64,000 nucleotides of DNA from Mycobacterium sp. 155. GTDB taxonomy: Bacteria > Actinomycetota > Actinomycetes > Mycobacteriales > Mycobacteriaceae. How positions within the stretch are numbered: the stretch's first letter is position 1; each line of letters opens with the position of its first letter. The notes under the pieces were generated by a model. That model ran no database searches, had not been told where the DNA came from, and was given only the letters and a program-made list of their open reading frames with translations. The DNA lies in NCBI RefSeq assembly GCF_000373905.1, contig NZ_KB892705.1, forward strand, positions 744,001-808,000, in the 5' to 3' direction. The translations under genes were made by a program, and so were the position numbers. Shown one piece after another: positions 9,865 through 18,379 of the stretch.

Positions 9865-10263
9865 TCAGTCGGCTGATCCGACACAGTCGCCGCACACCCC
9901 GAAGATCTCGATGGTGTGGCTGATATCGGAGAAGCCGTGCTCGCGGGCGACATCGGCGGCCCAGGTCTCCACGTTGCCACCGGACACCTCGACTGTGGAA
10001 CCGCAATTGCGGCACACCAGGTGGTGGTGATGGTGTGCCGAGCACCGGCGGTACACCGATTCACCGGTGTCGGTGCGCAGGGTGTCGACGGCGCCCGCGC
10101 CGGCCATCGCCTGGAGCGTGCGATACACCGTGGTCAGGCCGATGCCCTCGCCGCGGCTCCGGAGCTCGTCGTGCAATTCCTGGGCGGACCGGAACCCCTC
10201 GGTTTCGTTGAGCAGGTCCGCGATCGCTGCCCGCTGCCGGGTGGATCGGACCGTTCCGGTCAC
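9865..10263 (-). CDS. zur: zinc uptake regulator Zur (Fur family)
   Basis: This Zn-responsive Fur-family repressor has 132 aa. The winged-helix domain includes RSAQELHDELRSRGEGIGLTTVYRTLQ, followed by the His-rich metal site CSAHHHHHLVCRNCG and the C-terminal structural zinc pair CGDCVG. Together with the overlapping smtB (ATGA at 10260-10263) it forms the mycobacterial smtB-zur operon. Known targets in the genus are zinc uptake and alternative ribosomal-protein genes. Identification is strong because both metal-site cysteine pairs are intact. Confidence 0.94.
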   Translation of the reverse strand: MTGTVRSTRQRAAIADLLNETEGFRSAQELHDELRSRGEGIGLTTVYRTLQAMAGAGAVDTLRTDTGESVYRRCSAHHHHHLVCRNCGSTVEVSGGNVETWAADVAREHGFSDISHTIEIFGVCGDCVGSAD

Positions 10264-10649
10264 CGCCTGTCCTCGCCGGCGTGGGTGACCGCGTCGACGA
10301 CGATGTGGGACAGGTGGTGGTCGACGAGGCGGTAGAGCACCTCGCGCCCGGCCCGCTCACTGGACACCACGCCGGCTTGTTTCAGGATGCGCAGGTGTTG
10401 GCTGACCAGAGGTTGTGGCACGTCGAGGACATCGACCAGCTCGTGGACACAGCGTCCCGACTGCCGCAGCTGCAGCACGATCGCGATCCGCACCGGCGCG
10501 GCCAGAGCGCGCAGCAACTCGCCGGCGGTTTCGAGGATCTCGCGCGGCGGCAACTCCGGTGCCGGCGCGCTGTCGTGATCGCGCACCGTGTCGTGATCGG
10601 CGTGGTGATCCGGTGACGTAGATTCAGTCAAGTTGGAAACGGTTTTCAT
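10260..10649 (-). CDS. smtB: ArsR/SmtB-family zinc-responsive repressor
   Basis: SmtB is a metal-released repressor and the first gene of the smtB-zur operon. At 129 aa it has an acidic, His-rich N-terminal tail (DHHADHDTVRDHD) and a winged helix: LLRALAAPVRIAIVLQL, then VPQPLVSQHLRILKQAGVV. A C-terminal alpha5-type zinc site is present in DHHLSHIVVDAV. In mycobacteria it represses itself and zur when zinc is low. The ATG lies inside a palindromic sequence (10634-10648), consistent with autoregulation. Confidence 0.93.
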   Translation of the reverse strand: MKTVSNLTESTSPDHHADHDTVRDHDSAPAPELPPREILETAGELLRALAAPVRIAIVLQLRQSGRCVHELVDVLDVPQPLVSQHLRILKQAGVVSSERAGREVLYRLVDHHLSHIVVDAVTHAGEDRR

Positions 10650-10682
10650 TAACTGTCAGAATACATGCACAAAGTCGCATGT
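10634..10682. promoter_or_regulatory. palindromes between smtB and glyS (candidate SmtB/Zur sites)
   Basis: There are two inverted repeats. TGGAAAC-G-GTTTTCA (10634-10648, one mismatch) overlaps the smtB start codon. ACATGC-N8-GCATGT (10663-10668 and 10677-10682) lies 14 bases upstream. The location in the divergent smtB/glyS spacer and AT-rich arms fit metalloregulator operators, but binding is inferred. Confidence 0.5.
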
Positions 10683-10736
10683 CAACAGTTCTGGCGGATT
10701 ATCGATGCTCGCGCGGTATCGCTACTCTGTTGCACC

Positions 10737-12116
10737 GTGGCATCCATCATCGACACCGTTGCGAACCTGGCCAAACGCCGTGGTCTGGTCTACCAGTCCG
10801 GCGAAATCTACGGCGGCACGAAGTCGGCGTGGGATTACGGGCCACTCGGCGTCGAGCTCAAAGAGAACATCAAGCGGCAGTGGTGGCGGTCGGTGATCAC
10901 CGGTCGCGATGATGTCGTCGGCCTGGACAGCGCGATCATCCTGCCCCGGCAGGTGTGGGTGGCTTCCGGTCACGTCGAGGTGTTCAACGATCCGCTGGTG
11001 GAGTCGCTGATCACGCACAAGCGTTACCGTGCTGACCATCTCATCGAGGCCTACGAGGCCAAGCACGGTTGTCCGCCGCCCAACGGCCTGGCCGACATCC
11101 GCGATCCCGAGACCGGTGATCCCGGCCAGTGGACCGAGCCGCGCGACTTCAACATGATGCTCAAGACCTACCTCGGGCCGATCGAGAGCGAGGAAGGTCT
11201 GCACTACCTGCGGCCTGAGACCGCGCAGGGTATCTTCGTCAACTTCGCCAACGTGGTGACCACCGCGCGCAAGAAGCCGCCGTTCGGTATCGGCCAGATC
11301 GGCAAGAGCTTCCGCAACGAGATCACGCCGGGCAACTTCATCTTCCGCACCCGCGAGTTCGAGCAGATGGAGATGGAGTTCTTCGTCGAGCCCGCGACAG
11401 CGCCCGAATGGCACAAGTACTGGATCGACACCCGGCTGCAGTGGTACACCGACCTGGGTATCAAGCGTGAGAACCTGCGCCTGTACGAGCACCCGCTGGA
11501 GAAGCTGTCGCACTACAGCGCAGGCACCACCGACATCGAGTACAAGTTCGGCTTTGCCGGTAACCCGTGGGGCGAGCTGGAAGGCATCGCCAACCGCACC
11601 AACTTCGACTTGTCCACGCACTCAGAGCATTCCGGTGTCGACCTGTCGTTCTACGATCAGGCCACCGATACCCGCTACGTGCCGTATGTGATCGAGCCGG
11701 CGGCCGGCCTGACCCGCTCGCTGATGGCGTTCCTGGTCGATTCGTATACCGAGGACGAGGCGCCTAACGCCAAGGGCGGGGTGGACAAGCGCACGGTGCT
11801 CAAGCTCGACCCGCGGCTGGCTCCGGTCAAGGCCGCGGTGCTGCCGCTGTCCCGGCATGCGGATCTCTCGCCCAAGGCCCGCGACCTGTCTGCCGAGCTG
11901 CGCAAGAGTTGGAACGTCGAGTTCGACGACGCCGGGGCGATCGGCCGCCGCTACCGCCGCCAGGACGAGATCGGCACGCCGTACTGCGTGACGGTCGACT
12001 TCGACACCCTTGAGGACGGTGCGGTCACCATCCGCGAACGTGATGCCATGACGCAGGAGCGTGTCGCGCTGGACAAGGTGTCCGACTATCTGGCGGTGCG
12101 GCTGAAGGGCTGCTGA
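10737..12116 (+). CDS. glyS: glycyl-tRNA synthetase (class II, homodimeric type)
   Basis: This enzyme charges tRNA-Gly. Class II motifs are plain: [16 protein letters not shown] (near residue 157), [20 protein letters not shown] (motif 2), and [12 protein letters not shown] (motif 3), followed by the anticodon-binding domain. I start at GTG 10737 (459 aa, [16 protein letters not shown]), matching the family N-terminus. The longer frame from 10665 adds residues that would come from the regulatory spacer. It is transcribed divergently from smtB. Confidence 0.95.
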   Translation: MASIIDTVANLAKRRGLVYQSGEIYGGTKSAWDYGPLGVELKENIKRQWWRSVITGRDDVVGLDSAIILPRQVWVASGHVEVFNDPLVESLITHKRYRADHLIEAYEAKHGCPPPNGLADIRDPETGDPGQWTEPRDFNMMLKTYLGPIESEEGLHYLRPETAQGIFVNFANVVTTARKKPPFGIGQIGKSFRNEITPGNFIFRTREFEQMEMEFFVEPATAPEWHKYWIDTRLQWYTDLGIKRENLRLYEHPLEKLSHYSAGTTDIEYKFGFAGNPWGELEGIANRTNFDLSTHSEHSGVDLSFYDQATDTRYVPYVIEPAAGLTRSLMAFLVDSYTEDEAPNAKGGVDKRTVLKLDPRLAPVKAAVLPLSRHADLSPKARDLSAELRKSWNVEFDDAGAIGRRYRRQDEIGTPYCVTVDFDTLEDGAVTIRERDAMTQERVALDKVSDYLAVRLKGC

Positions 12117-12143
12117 AAGCGGGACGAAGGGCCACACCGAAGA

Positions 12144-12162
12144 AAAGGTTAGGCTAACCTGA
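12144..12162 (+). promoter_or_regulatory. IdeR/DtxR iron box
   Basis: AAAGGTTAGGCTAACCTGA matches the 19-bp IdeR consensus TTAGGTTAGGCTAACCTAA at 16 positions, with a perfect central palindrome AGGTTAGGCTAACCT apart from the symmetric centre. It ends seven bases before the GTG of the thioesterase gene, so iron-loaded IdeR would block transcription. This predicts iron-limited expression of the three-gene cassette. Confidence 0.88.
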
Positions 12163-12168
12163 CTGTCT

Positions 12169-12918
12169 GTGCGTCAGAGACAGGGATGGATCAGGAAGTT
12201 CCACAACCCGGACCCGGTCGGCCGGCAACCGCTGCTGATCTTTCCGCACGCCGGTGCTGGAGCATCGTGGTACCGGCAGTTCTCACGGGTGCTCAGTGAG
12301 CACTTCGACGTCATCGCCTTTCAGTACCCAGGCAGGCAGGACCGCGCGGGCGAGCCGCCGCTGACGTCGCTGCCGGATATCGCAGCCGGCGCCTTCGCAG
12401 AATTCGAAGCGTCGCAATATAACTGCGGTACACCGCTTATGACCTTCGGGCACAGTATGGGCGCGCACATCTCGTTCGAGTTCGCCAGAATCGCCGAGAG
12501 GGCCGGTGTGAAGATCCGGCAGTTGACGGTGGTCGCCGCGGTCGCGCCGCACCGATTGGCCGGCAAGCCGCCCGCCCCCAAAGACGACGACGGCCTGCTG
12601 CAACACCTGCGGTTCCTCGGCGGCACCAACGCCGACGTCGTTGCCGATCCCGAGCTGGTCAAGATGACGTTCCCGGTCGTGCGTGCCGACCATCGGGCCG
12701 CGGAGTCCTACCGCTGCGATCCGACTACCAGAGTGACCGCGGGTATTCGCGTCCTCGGTGGAGCGCACGACCCTATCGTCACGATGGCCGACCTCCACGG
12801 CTGGCATGACCACAGCGACGACGTCGAGGTCACGATGTTCGACGGCGGACACTTCTTCCTCACCGACCACTACGATGCGATCCGGGACCTGTTGGCGGGG
12901 TGTGAGGTTCGCCGATGA
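12169..12918 (+). CDS. mbtT: type II thioesterase (MbtT-like) of the siderophore cassette
   Basis: This alpha/beta-hydrolase thioesterase (249 aa) belongs to the group that edits misprimed carrier proteins in NRPS/PKS systems. The nucleophile elbow is FGHSMGAH (near residue 100), the Asp region is LGGAHDPIV, and the catalytic His is in GGHFFL. The N-terminus LIFPHAGAGASWY is typical of the RifR/GrsT class. It starts with GTG seven bases after the iron box. Its stop overlaps the ketosynthase ATG by four bases, so it heads an iron-regulated operon. The symbol is by analogy with the mycobactin-cluster thioesterase. Confidence 0.85.
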   Translation: MRQRQGWIRKFHNPDPVGRQPLLIFPHAGAGASWYRQFSRVLSEHFDVIAFQYPGRQDRAGEPPLTSLPDIAAGAFAEFEASQYNCGTPLMTFGHSMGAHISFEFARIAERAGVKIRQLTVVAAVAPHRLAGKPPAPKDDDGLLQHLRFLGGTNADVVADPELVKMTFPVVRADHRAAESYRCDPTTRVTAGIRVLGGAHDPIVTMADLHGWHDHSDDVEVTMFDGGHFFLTDHYDAIRDLLAGCEVRR

Positions 12919-14237
12919 CCCGGACGGTGCTCGATGACGTCGACCACATCGTCGTCTCCGGAATGTCGGTGGAGGCGCCGGGCGGTGTTCACACCCCGGC
13001 CGCCTACTGGGCCGCACTGAGCGAGTCCCGGGAACTGATCGGTCCGCTGCCTCGCGATCGCGGCTGGCCGGTGGACGACATGATGTCGCTGTCACGAATC
13101 GACGGATGGGCCGACGTGTGTGACGCCGGTGGCTTTCTCGACGATCCGGGCGCGTTCGATCCGGCGTTCTTCAATATCGGCCAGGTCGAGGCGACGATTA
13201 CCAGTCCGCAGATCCGGCTCGCGATGAAGACGGCGTGGAAAGCGGTGGAGAACACCGGAATCAACCCCGCAGCTCTCGAGGGGGAGGAGGCCGGCTGTTT
13301 CGTCGGGGCGTACCCCACAGAGTATGGACCGTCAGCTTCCCAGGTAGACGAGTACGGCGGATATCGCACAGTCGGTCTCGTCACCGAGAGCATCGCCGGA
13401 CGCGTGTCGCACTCTCTCGGATTGGCCGGTCCGTCGGCGACCGTCAACACCGCGTGTGCGTCGTCGCTGACGGCGCTGCATCTGGCCGCTGCGTCGGTTC
13501 GCAATGGCGAGTGCGATTGGGCGCTCGCCGGCGGGGTGTGCATCATGGGATCACCGGCGATCATCTACGACTTCGCCAAACACAACGCCCTTGCGGTTGA
13601 CGGACATTGCCGCGCATACGCTGACGACGCCACCGGAACGGTGTGGGGCGAGGGTGCGGGCTTCGTCGTCGTCGAACACGAGTCGCGCGCTCGACGCGAG
13701 GGGCACCGGGTGTTCGGCCGAATCCTTGGCAGCCACTACAACCACAACGGCAAAGGGAAGGCGATCCTGACGCCAAGTGCGGACGCCCAGGCCGCACTGA
13801 TCCGACGTGTCATGGCGACCGCCGGAGTCGAGGCAGCCGATATCGGCATGATCGAAGGGCACGGCACCGCGACGCGTGCCGGGGATCGGGCCGAACTCAC
13901 CGCTTTGGCAAGCACTTACGGTGCCGCGGGATCGAACGCCTTGGTCGGATCGTCGAAATCCAATCTCGGACACGCCCAGGCCGCCGCAGGGATGCTCGGT
14001 GTGATCAAGGTGCTGCTCGCCGGTTGGCACGGCCAGGTGCCGGCGTCGCTGTTCACGGAAAGCCCTACGACCCAAGTGGATTGGGATCGTTCCGGCCTGC
14101 GATTGGCCGCCAAGTTGCAACCGTGGGAGCCCACGCGGGGAAGCAGGTACGGTGCCGTGTCGTCGTACGGAGCCGGCGGGGTCAACGCACACACCATCAT
14201 CGGTATGCCGGCAGGAGAGGAGCGGGACGATTTCTGA
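12915..14237 (+). CDS. mbtC: stand-alone beta-ketoacyl synthase (MbtC-like)
   Basis: This is a single-domain ketosynthase of 440 aa. The active-site cysteine is in VNTACASSLTALHLA (residues ~178-192), and the two histidines are in EGHGTATRAGD and SNLGHAQAAAG. A split KS followed by a separate AT-KR-ACP protein is the organisation of mycobactin MbtC/MbtD, where the pair adds a short polyketide unit to the siderophore backbone. It is cotranscribed with the thioesterase (4-base overlap). The next gene's ribosome-binding site (AGGAGAGG, 14213-14220) lies inside its 3' end. Confidence 0.88.
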   Translation: MTRTVLDDVDHIVVSGMSVEAPGGVHTPAAYWAALSESRELIGPLPRDRGWPVDDMMSLSRIDGWADVCDAGGFLDDPGAFDPAFFNIGQVEATITSPQIRLAMKTAWKAVENTGINPAALEGEEAGCFVGAYPTEYGPSASQVDEYGGYRTVGLVTESIAGRVSHSLGLAGPSATVNTACASSLTALHLAAASVRNGECDWALAGGVCIMGSPAIIYDFAKHNALAVDGHCRAYADDATGTVWGEGAGFVVVEHESRARREGHRVFGRILGSHYNHNGKGKAILTPSADAQAALIRRVMATAGVEAADIGMIEGHGTATRAGDRAELTALASTYGAAGSNALVGSSKSNLGHAQAAAGMLGVIKVLLAGWHGQVPASLFTESPTTQVDWDRSGLRLAAKLQPWEPTRGSRYGAVSSYGAGGVNAHTIIGMPAGEERDDF

Positions 14238-17200
14238 CTACCGACTTCCCGACGGGAGCGTTCCCGTTCTGCTGTCGGCCGATACGTCCGGTCTGCTCCG
14301 CGCCGAGGCCGCCGCGCTGATGTCCTACCTGCACGACCACCCCGCCGTGCCGCCGGAACGGGTGGCCGACATGCTGTTTCGAACGCGCCTGCCGAAGCGC
14401 TATCGCGCCCTGGCGATGGTCATCAGCCACGCCGGCCTCGTCGAGGCGCTCGGGTCGGTCGCCGATGGCCGTGGTCATCCGGCGGTGGCGCGTTCCGACG
14501 ACACTGCGGCGCCGCGGCGCATCGCCTACGTGTTACCCGGCCAGGGCAGCCAACGCCCCGGCATGGGTGCCCTGTTCTACCAACATGTTCCGGCGTATCG
14601 TGCCGAAGCCGACCGCTGCGACCGCGTTTTCGGCGAGCTGTTCGGCACCTCACCGATGGGCTATCTGCTCGGCACGACCGAGGTCGGCGCTGGCACCGCC
14701 ATGGTGCAGTCCGCGCTGTTCGTACAGATGGTGGCGCTCGGCGCGATGTGGCACTCGGTCGGCATCGACGCCGACGTGACGGTCGGGCACAGCCAGGGGG
14801 AGATCGCCGCGGCGTACCTGTCGGGGAAGATGACGCTGGAGGACGCGGTGCTGGTACTGGGCACCCGCGCTCGGGCGGCCGAGACCGTCGCCTCGGACGC
14901 GTTTGCGATGGCAGTCGTGGCCACCGACCGCGACGAGTGCGAGGAAGTGCTGGCCCGCCAAGACGGGTGGGCTCAAGTCTCGGTGGTGAATTCACCTCGG
15001 ATGGTGGGCATCTCGGGTGAGCGCGATACGGTGCAGAGTGCGGTGGACGCGTTGGCTGCGCGCGGCCTGTTCACTCGCGTCATCCCGGTGAGCTACCCGG
15101 CGCACACCAATGCCGTCAGCCAGATTCGTGACGTGGTCGTCGAGGCCGTCCGCGGCGGCCTGCGCCACAGGGAATTCCTCGACAGCGACACCGAGCTCAT
15201 CGGTGCGACGTTGGGCGAGCGGGTGACATCCGATCTGGCGGTCGCGGACTACTGGTTCTGGAACCTGCGCAACACCGTTCGGTTCGACCGGGCCATCGCT
15301 GCGGCTGTCGCGGACGGTACCGATGTCTTCGTCGAGCTGTCCGAGCACCCGACGTTGCACCTGGCCATCGAGGAGAACCTCGCCGCATTGCCGGCCCGGG
15401 CGATGGTGCTCGGCACCTCCGAACGGAACGCCGGGGATCTGAGCGTGTTCACTGCCAACCTCGCCGCGCTGGCGGTCAACGACATCGACTACCGCTGGGA
15501 CTCACTGCGTTCGGAATCGGATGCGACCGTGACGCTTCCACTGCTGGACTTCCCGAACACGCGGATGAACGAGCTGCCGTTGTGGTTGCCGTACCACGGC
15601 GTCGCCGCACCGCGGGCCTCGGTGCCCGCCGAGCCGACGGTCCAGCCGGCTCCGCAGCCTCGGCCCGACCGCGACGTACGGGCACGGGTACTCGTCGAGC
15701 AGTGGAAACTGTTGACCCACCGGGCGGTGGTGGCGCCTCGCAGCCTCGGGATCGTCGATCACACGGGTGAATGCGCCGATCTGGCCGCGGCGCTGCGGAC
15801 GCACGCCGAACTGCAGGAGCTCCACGTCCGGATGGTCACTTCCCCGGCCGATACCGAAGGTGTCGATGCCCTCGTGGTTCTGCAGCCCGCGCTTGAGCGG
15901 ATGACCCTTGACGCCGTCGCTGCACAGGTCACGGCATTCTTCGCCGGCCGCGCCTGGTGGTTCCCGCCTGCCGCCGGGCTCACGGATTACTGGCTGATCA
16001 CCGTCGGTGCCGAACCGGTGCTGGCCGATGACGGACCGCCGGAACCAGTTGCCGCGGCGCTCGCTGCGGGATTCCGCTGCCTTTCCAGCGAATATGCCGA
16101 CACCGCGTTCAGACACCTGGATCTACCGGCGGGCCGAGTGGATGCCGGCGCGATCATCGCCGCACTGCACGCCGCCGGCGAACCCGAACTGGCGTTGCGC
16201 GAGGGCGGTCTGTACGCCAAACGGCTCGTCGACACCGGTACGCAGCCGACGACAGTCTCGCTCACCGGACGCCATGTCCTCATCACCGGCGGCACCGGCG
16301 CGGTGGGATTGGAGTTCGCCGATCATGCCGCGCAGGCCGGCGCACGTCGAATCACTTTGGCGAGTCGCTCCGGGATGTCGTCGGCGATTGCCGACCGCCT
16401 CCGTCGACTGTCGGAAACCACCGACATCCGCGTGGTGGCCTGCGATGTGACGGACCCCGACGCGGTGGCCCGGCTGGCCGGCGACATGCGAGACGCTCCG
16501 GTGGATCTGTTGGTACACGCGGTGATGGACGGTGAGGGCACCGGCGACACCGCTATGACCGACCTGTCGGCGGACCAGATCAGCCGTGGATTGCGCGGAA
16601 AGGCGATCGGGCTTGCCCGGGTGCTGGAAGCTGTTCCACTATCCGGCGAGGCTCGCATACTGCTGTGCTCATCCATGGCGTCGGTCCTGGGCGGACGCGG
16701 AAAGATCGTCTACGCGGCGGCGAACCGCCTGCTCGACGCGTTCGCGCACACCCTGCGCGCCGAGGGCCGCGACTGCGTCTCGGTGCAGTGGGGGCAGTGG
16801 GCGGTGTTCGAGGGCGGCGGGCGCGCCGAGATCGCCAACCTCGCTGAGATCGGCTACCGCGCAATGCCTTCGACCGTGGCGATCGAGCTCGGGCTCAGCC
16901 GGCTACCGGCCACCGCCGCCGTCGTCGCGTTCGACCTCGACCGGGCTCGATCCCGTTTCGACCTCCTCGGCTACGGCCCCACGCTGTCGGAGCTGGCGCA
17001 GCCGGTCGAACCGCGAGTGGTTCCTGTCGTGGATCGAGACGAGCCAGACGTCCGGCAGCGGCTGCTGAGCTTGTTCGCCGAAGTCATCGGGCTTGACGAT
17101 CTGCAGGCGTTGGACAGCACCGCACCGCTGGTCGCATCGGGGCTCGACTCGCTCAACGCGCTGCAGCTCAGGCGCCGGATCAAGACTGAATTCGGTTGCG

Positions 17201-18354
17201 AGGTAGCGGCATCCGATCTGCTCGGCGGGGCTGATCTCGATGACGTGATCGGTTGGGTCGAAGCCGACGGTGAACCCGCCGCTGCGGGCGGACTCGACCT
17301 GAACGGGATTCGTTCGGCCCGACAAGACTTGGATCTGTTCGGGCTGGCCGCCATGTCGCGGTTACTGGACCCCGTGCTGAGCGACGGCGATGCGCACCAT
17401 ACGGCGGAGATCGTCGAACGGCTCCAGATCGTCGACCGGCATCAGTGGATCCTGCGTCAGTGGCTGGGCGAACTGGTCACCCGTGGTTTCGTCGGCCGCG
17501 AAGCCGGTGGGTACCGCCGGTTGCGGCCACCTCCGTCGCCTACCCGGTCCGACCTCGTCGCGGTGTGCGAAGACCTCGGTTATCCGGCTCCGTTCGGGAA
17601 ATTCCTGGCCGCGGCCAACGAGCATCTGGGTGAGCTTGTCGCCGACCGTCTCAGCCTGCAGGAGCTGCTGTTCCCGGACGGGTCGACGGCCACCGCCGAT
17701 GCGTTCTACCGCGACAACGTCATCAGCCGCCACCTCAACCAGAAGGCGTGTGAGGCGGTCTCCGACACCGTTCGCCGGCTGATGACCGAGCGGTCGCCGG
17801 TGCGGATCCTGGAGTTGGGGGCGGGAGTGGGCGGCATGACGAACGCCATCGTCGGCGGCCTCGCCGGGCTACCGGTCGAATATCACTTCACCGATGTCTC
17901 GACGTTCTTCCTCAATGCGGCACAGAAGCGCTTCGCCGATACCCCGTGGATGACGTTCGGGATGGTCGACCTCAACACCGATCTCGGCGAGCAGCCGCCG
18001 TGCGACATCGTGGTCGCCGCCAACGTCGTCCACAACGCTCACGACATCGGCCGGACGCTCGACGAGATCCACGCCATCCTGCGGCCGGGCGGTGCGGTCA
18101 TCCTGATCGAATTGTGCACAGCCCACTGCTCGTTGATGACATCGGTGTACTTCTTGATGTCCCCGCGCCCGGGGCAGCCGCAAGTGGGCCTCACCGACGT
18201 GCGGGCCGGCACCGACCGGATCCTTCTGACCCGCGACGAGTGGCACGGTGAGTTCACGCGGGCGGGTTTCACCCCGGCGCTGACGCTGCCCACCGGTGAC
18301 GACCCGCTGGCATTGCTCGACCAGTACCTCCTCGCGGCAGTGCGCAAGACCTGA
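14230..18354 (+). CDS. mbtD: polyketide synthase AT-KR-ACP with C-terminal methyltransferase (MbtD-like)
   Basis: Domains in order, counted from 14230: acyltransferase from ~95 (YVLPGQGSQRPGMG, nucleophile GHSQGE near 186), ketoreductase near 683 (ITGGTGAVGLEFA), acyl carrier protein near 972 (SGLDSLNAL, Ser carries phosphopantetheine), then a SAM methyltransferase (LELGAGVGGMT near 1194, VVAANVVHNA). The canonical mycobacterial MbtD is ~1000 aa and ends at the ACP, so the last ~370 residues are an extra domain resembling PKS/NRPS C-methyltransferases. The likely start is the rare codon ATT at 14230, nine bases after AGGAGAGG; homology begins at LPDGSVPVLLSA. The only in-frame upstream start, GTG 14152, would add residues read from mbtC. 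Role: extension and reduction of the hydroxy-acid unit, possibly with alpha-methylation (inference). Confidence 0.85.
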   Translation: MSDYRLPDGSVPVLLSADTSGLLRAEAAALMSYLHDHPAVPPERVADMLFRTRLPKRYRALAMVISHAGLVEALGSVADGRGHPAVARSDDTAAPRRIAYVLPGQGSQRPGMGALFYQHVPAYRAEADRCDRVFGELFGTSPMGYLLGTTEVGAGTAMVQSALFVQMVALGAMWHSVGIDADVTVGHSQGEIAAAYLSGKMTLEDAVLVLGTRARAAETVASDAFAMAVVATDRDECEEVLARQDGWAQVSVVNSPRMVGISGERDTVQSAVDALAARGLFTRVIPVSYPAHTNAVSQIRDVVVEAVRGGLRHREFLDSDTELIGATLGERVTSDLAVADYWFWNLRNTVRFDRAIAAAVADGTDVFVELSEHPTLHLAIEENLAALPARAMVLGTSERNAGDLSVFTANLAALAVNDIDYRWDSLRSESDATVTLPLLDFPNTRMNELPLWLPYHGVAAPRASVPAEPTVQPAPQPRPDRDVRARVLVEQWKLLTHRAVVAPRSLGIVDHTGECADLAAALRTHAELQELHVRMVTSPADTEGVDALVVLQPALERMTLDAVAAQVTAFFAGRAWWFPPAAGLTDYWLITVGAEPVLADDGPPEPVAAALAAGFRCLSSEYADTAFRHLDLPAGRVDAGAIIAALHAAGEPELALREGGLYAKRLVDTGTQPTTVSLTGRHVLITGGTGAVGLEFADHAAQAGARRITLASRSGMSSAIADRLRRLSETTDIRVVACDVTDPDAVARLAGDMRDAPVDLLVHAVMDGEGTGDTAMTDLSADQISRGLRGKAIGLARVLEAVPLSGEARILLCSSMASVLGGRGKIVYAAANRLLDAFAHTLRAEGRDCVSVQWGQWAVFEGGGRAEIANLAEIGYRAMPSTVAIELGLSRLPATAAVVAFDLDRARSRFDLLGYGPTLSELAQPVEPRVVPVVDRDEPDVRQRLLSLFAEVIGLDDLQALDSTAPLVASGLDSLNALQLRRRIKTEFGCEVAASDLLGGADLDDVIGWVEADGEPAAAGGLDLNGIRSARQDLDLFGLAAMSRLLDPVLSDGDAHHTAEIVERLQIVDRHQWILRQWLGELVTRGFVGREAGGYRRLRPPPSPTRSDLVAVCEDLGYPAPFGKFLAAANEHLGELVADRLSLQELLFPDGSTATADAFYRDNVISRHLNQKACEAVSDTVRRLMTERSPVRILELGAGVGGMTNAIVGGLAGLPVEYHFTDVSTFFLNAAQKRFADTPWMTFGMVDLNTDLGEQPPCDIVVAANVVHNAHDIGRTLDEIHAILRPGGAVILIELCTAHCSLMTSVYFLMSPRPGQPQVGLTDVRAGTDRILLTRDEWHGEFTRAGFTPALTLPTGDDPLALLDQYLLAAVRKT

Positions 18355-18379
18355 CGGGCGCCCGGCAACCAGTGCGGCG

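Noticed and set aside
14152..14229. GTG 14152 as mbtD start
   Set aside because: It would overlap mbtC by 86 bases and add residues with no homology, while a strong ribosome-binding site points to 14230.
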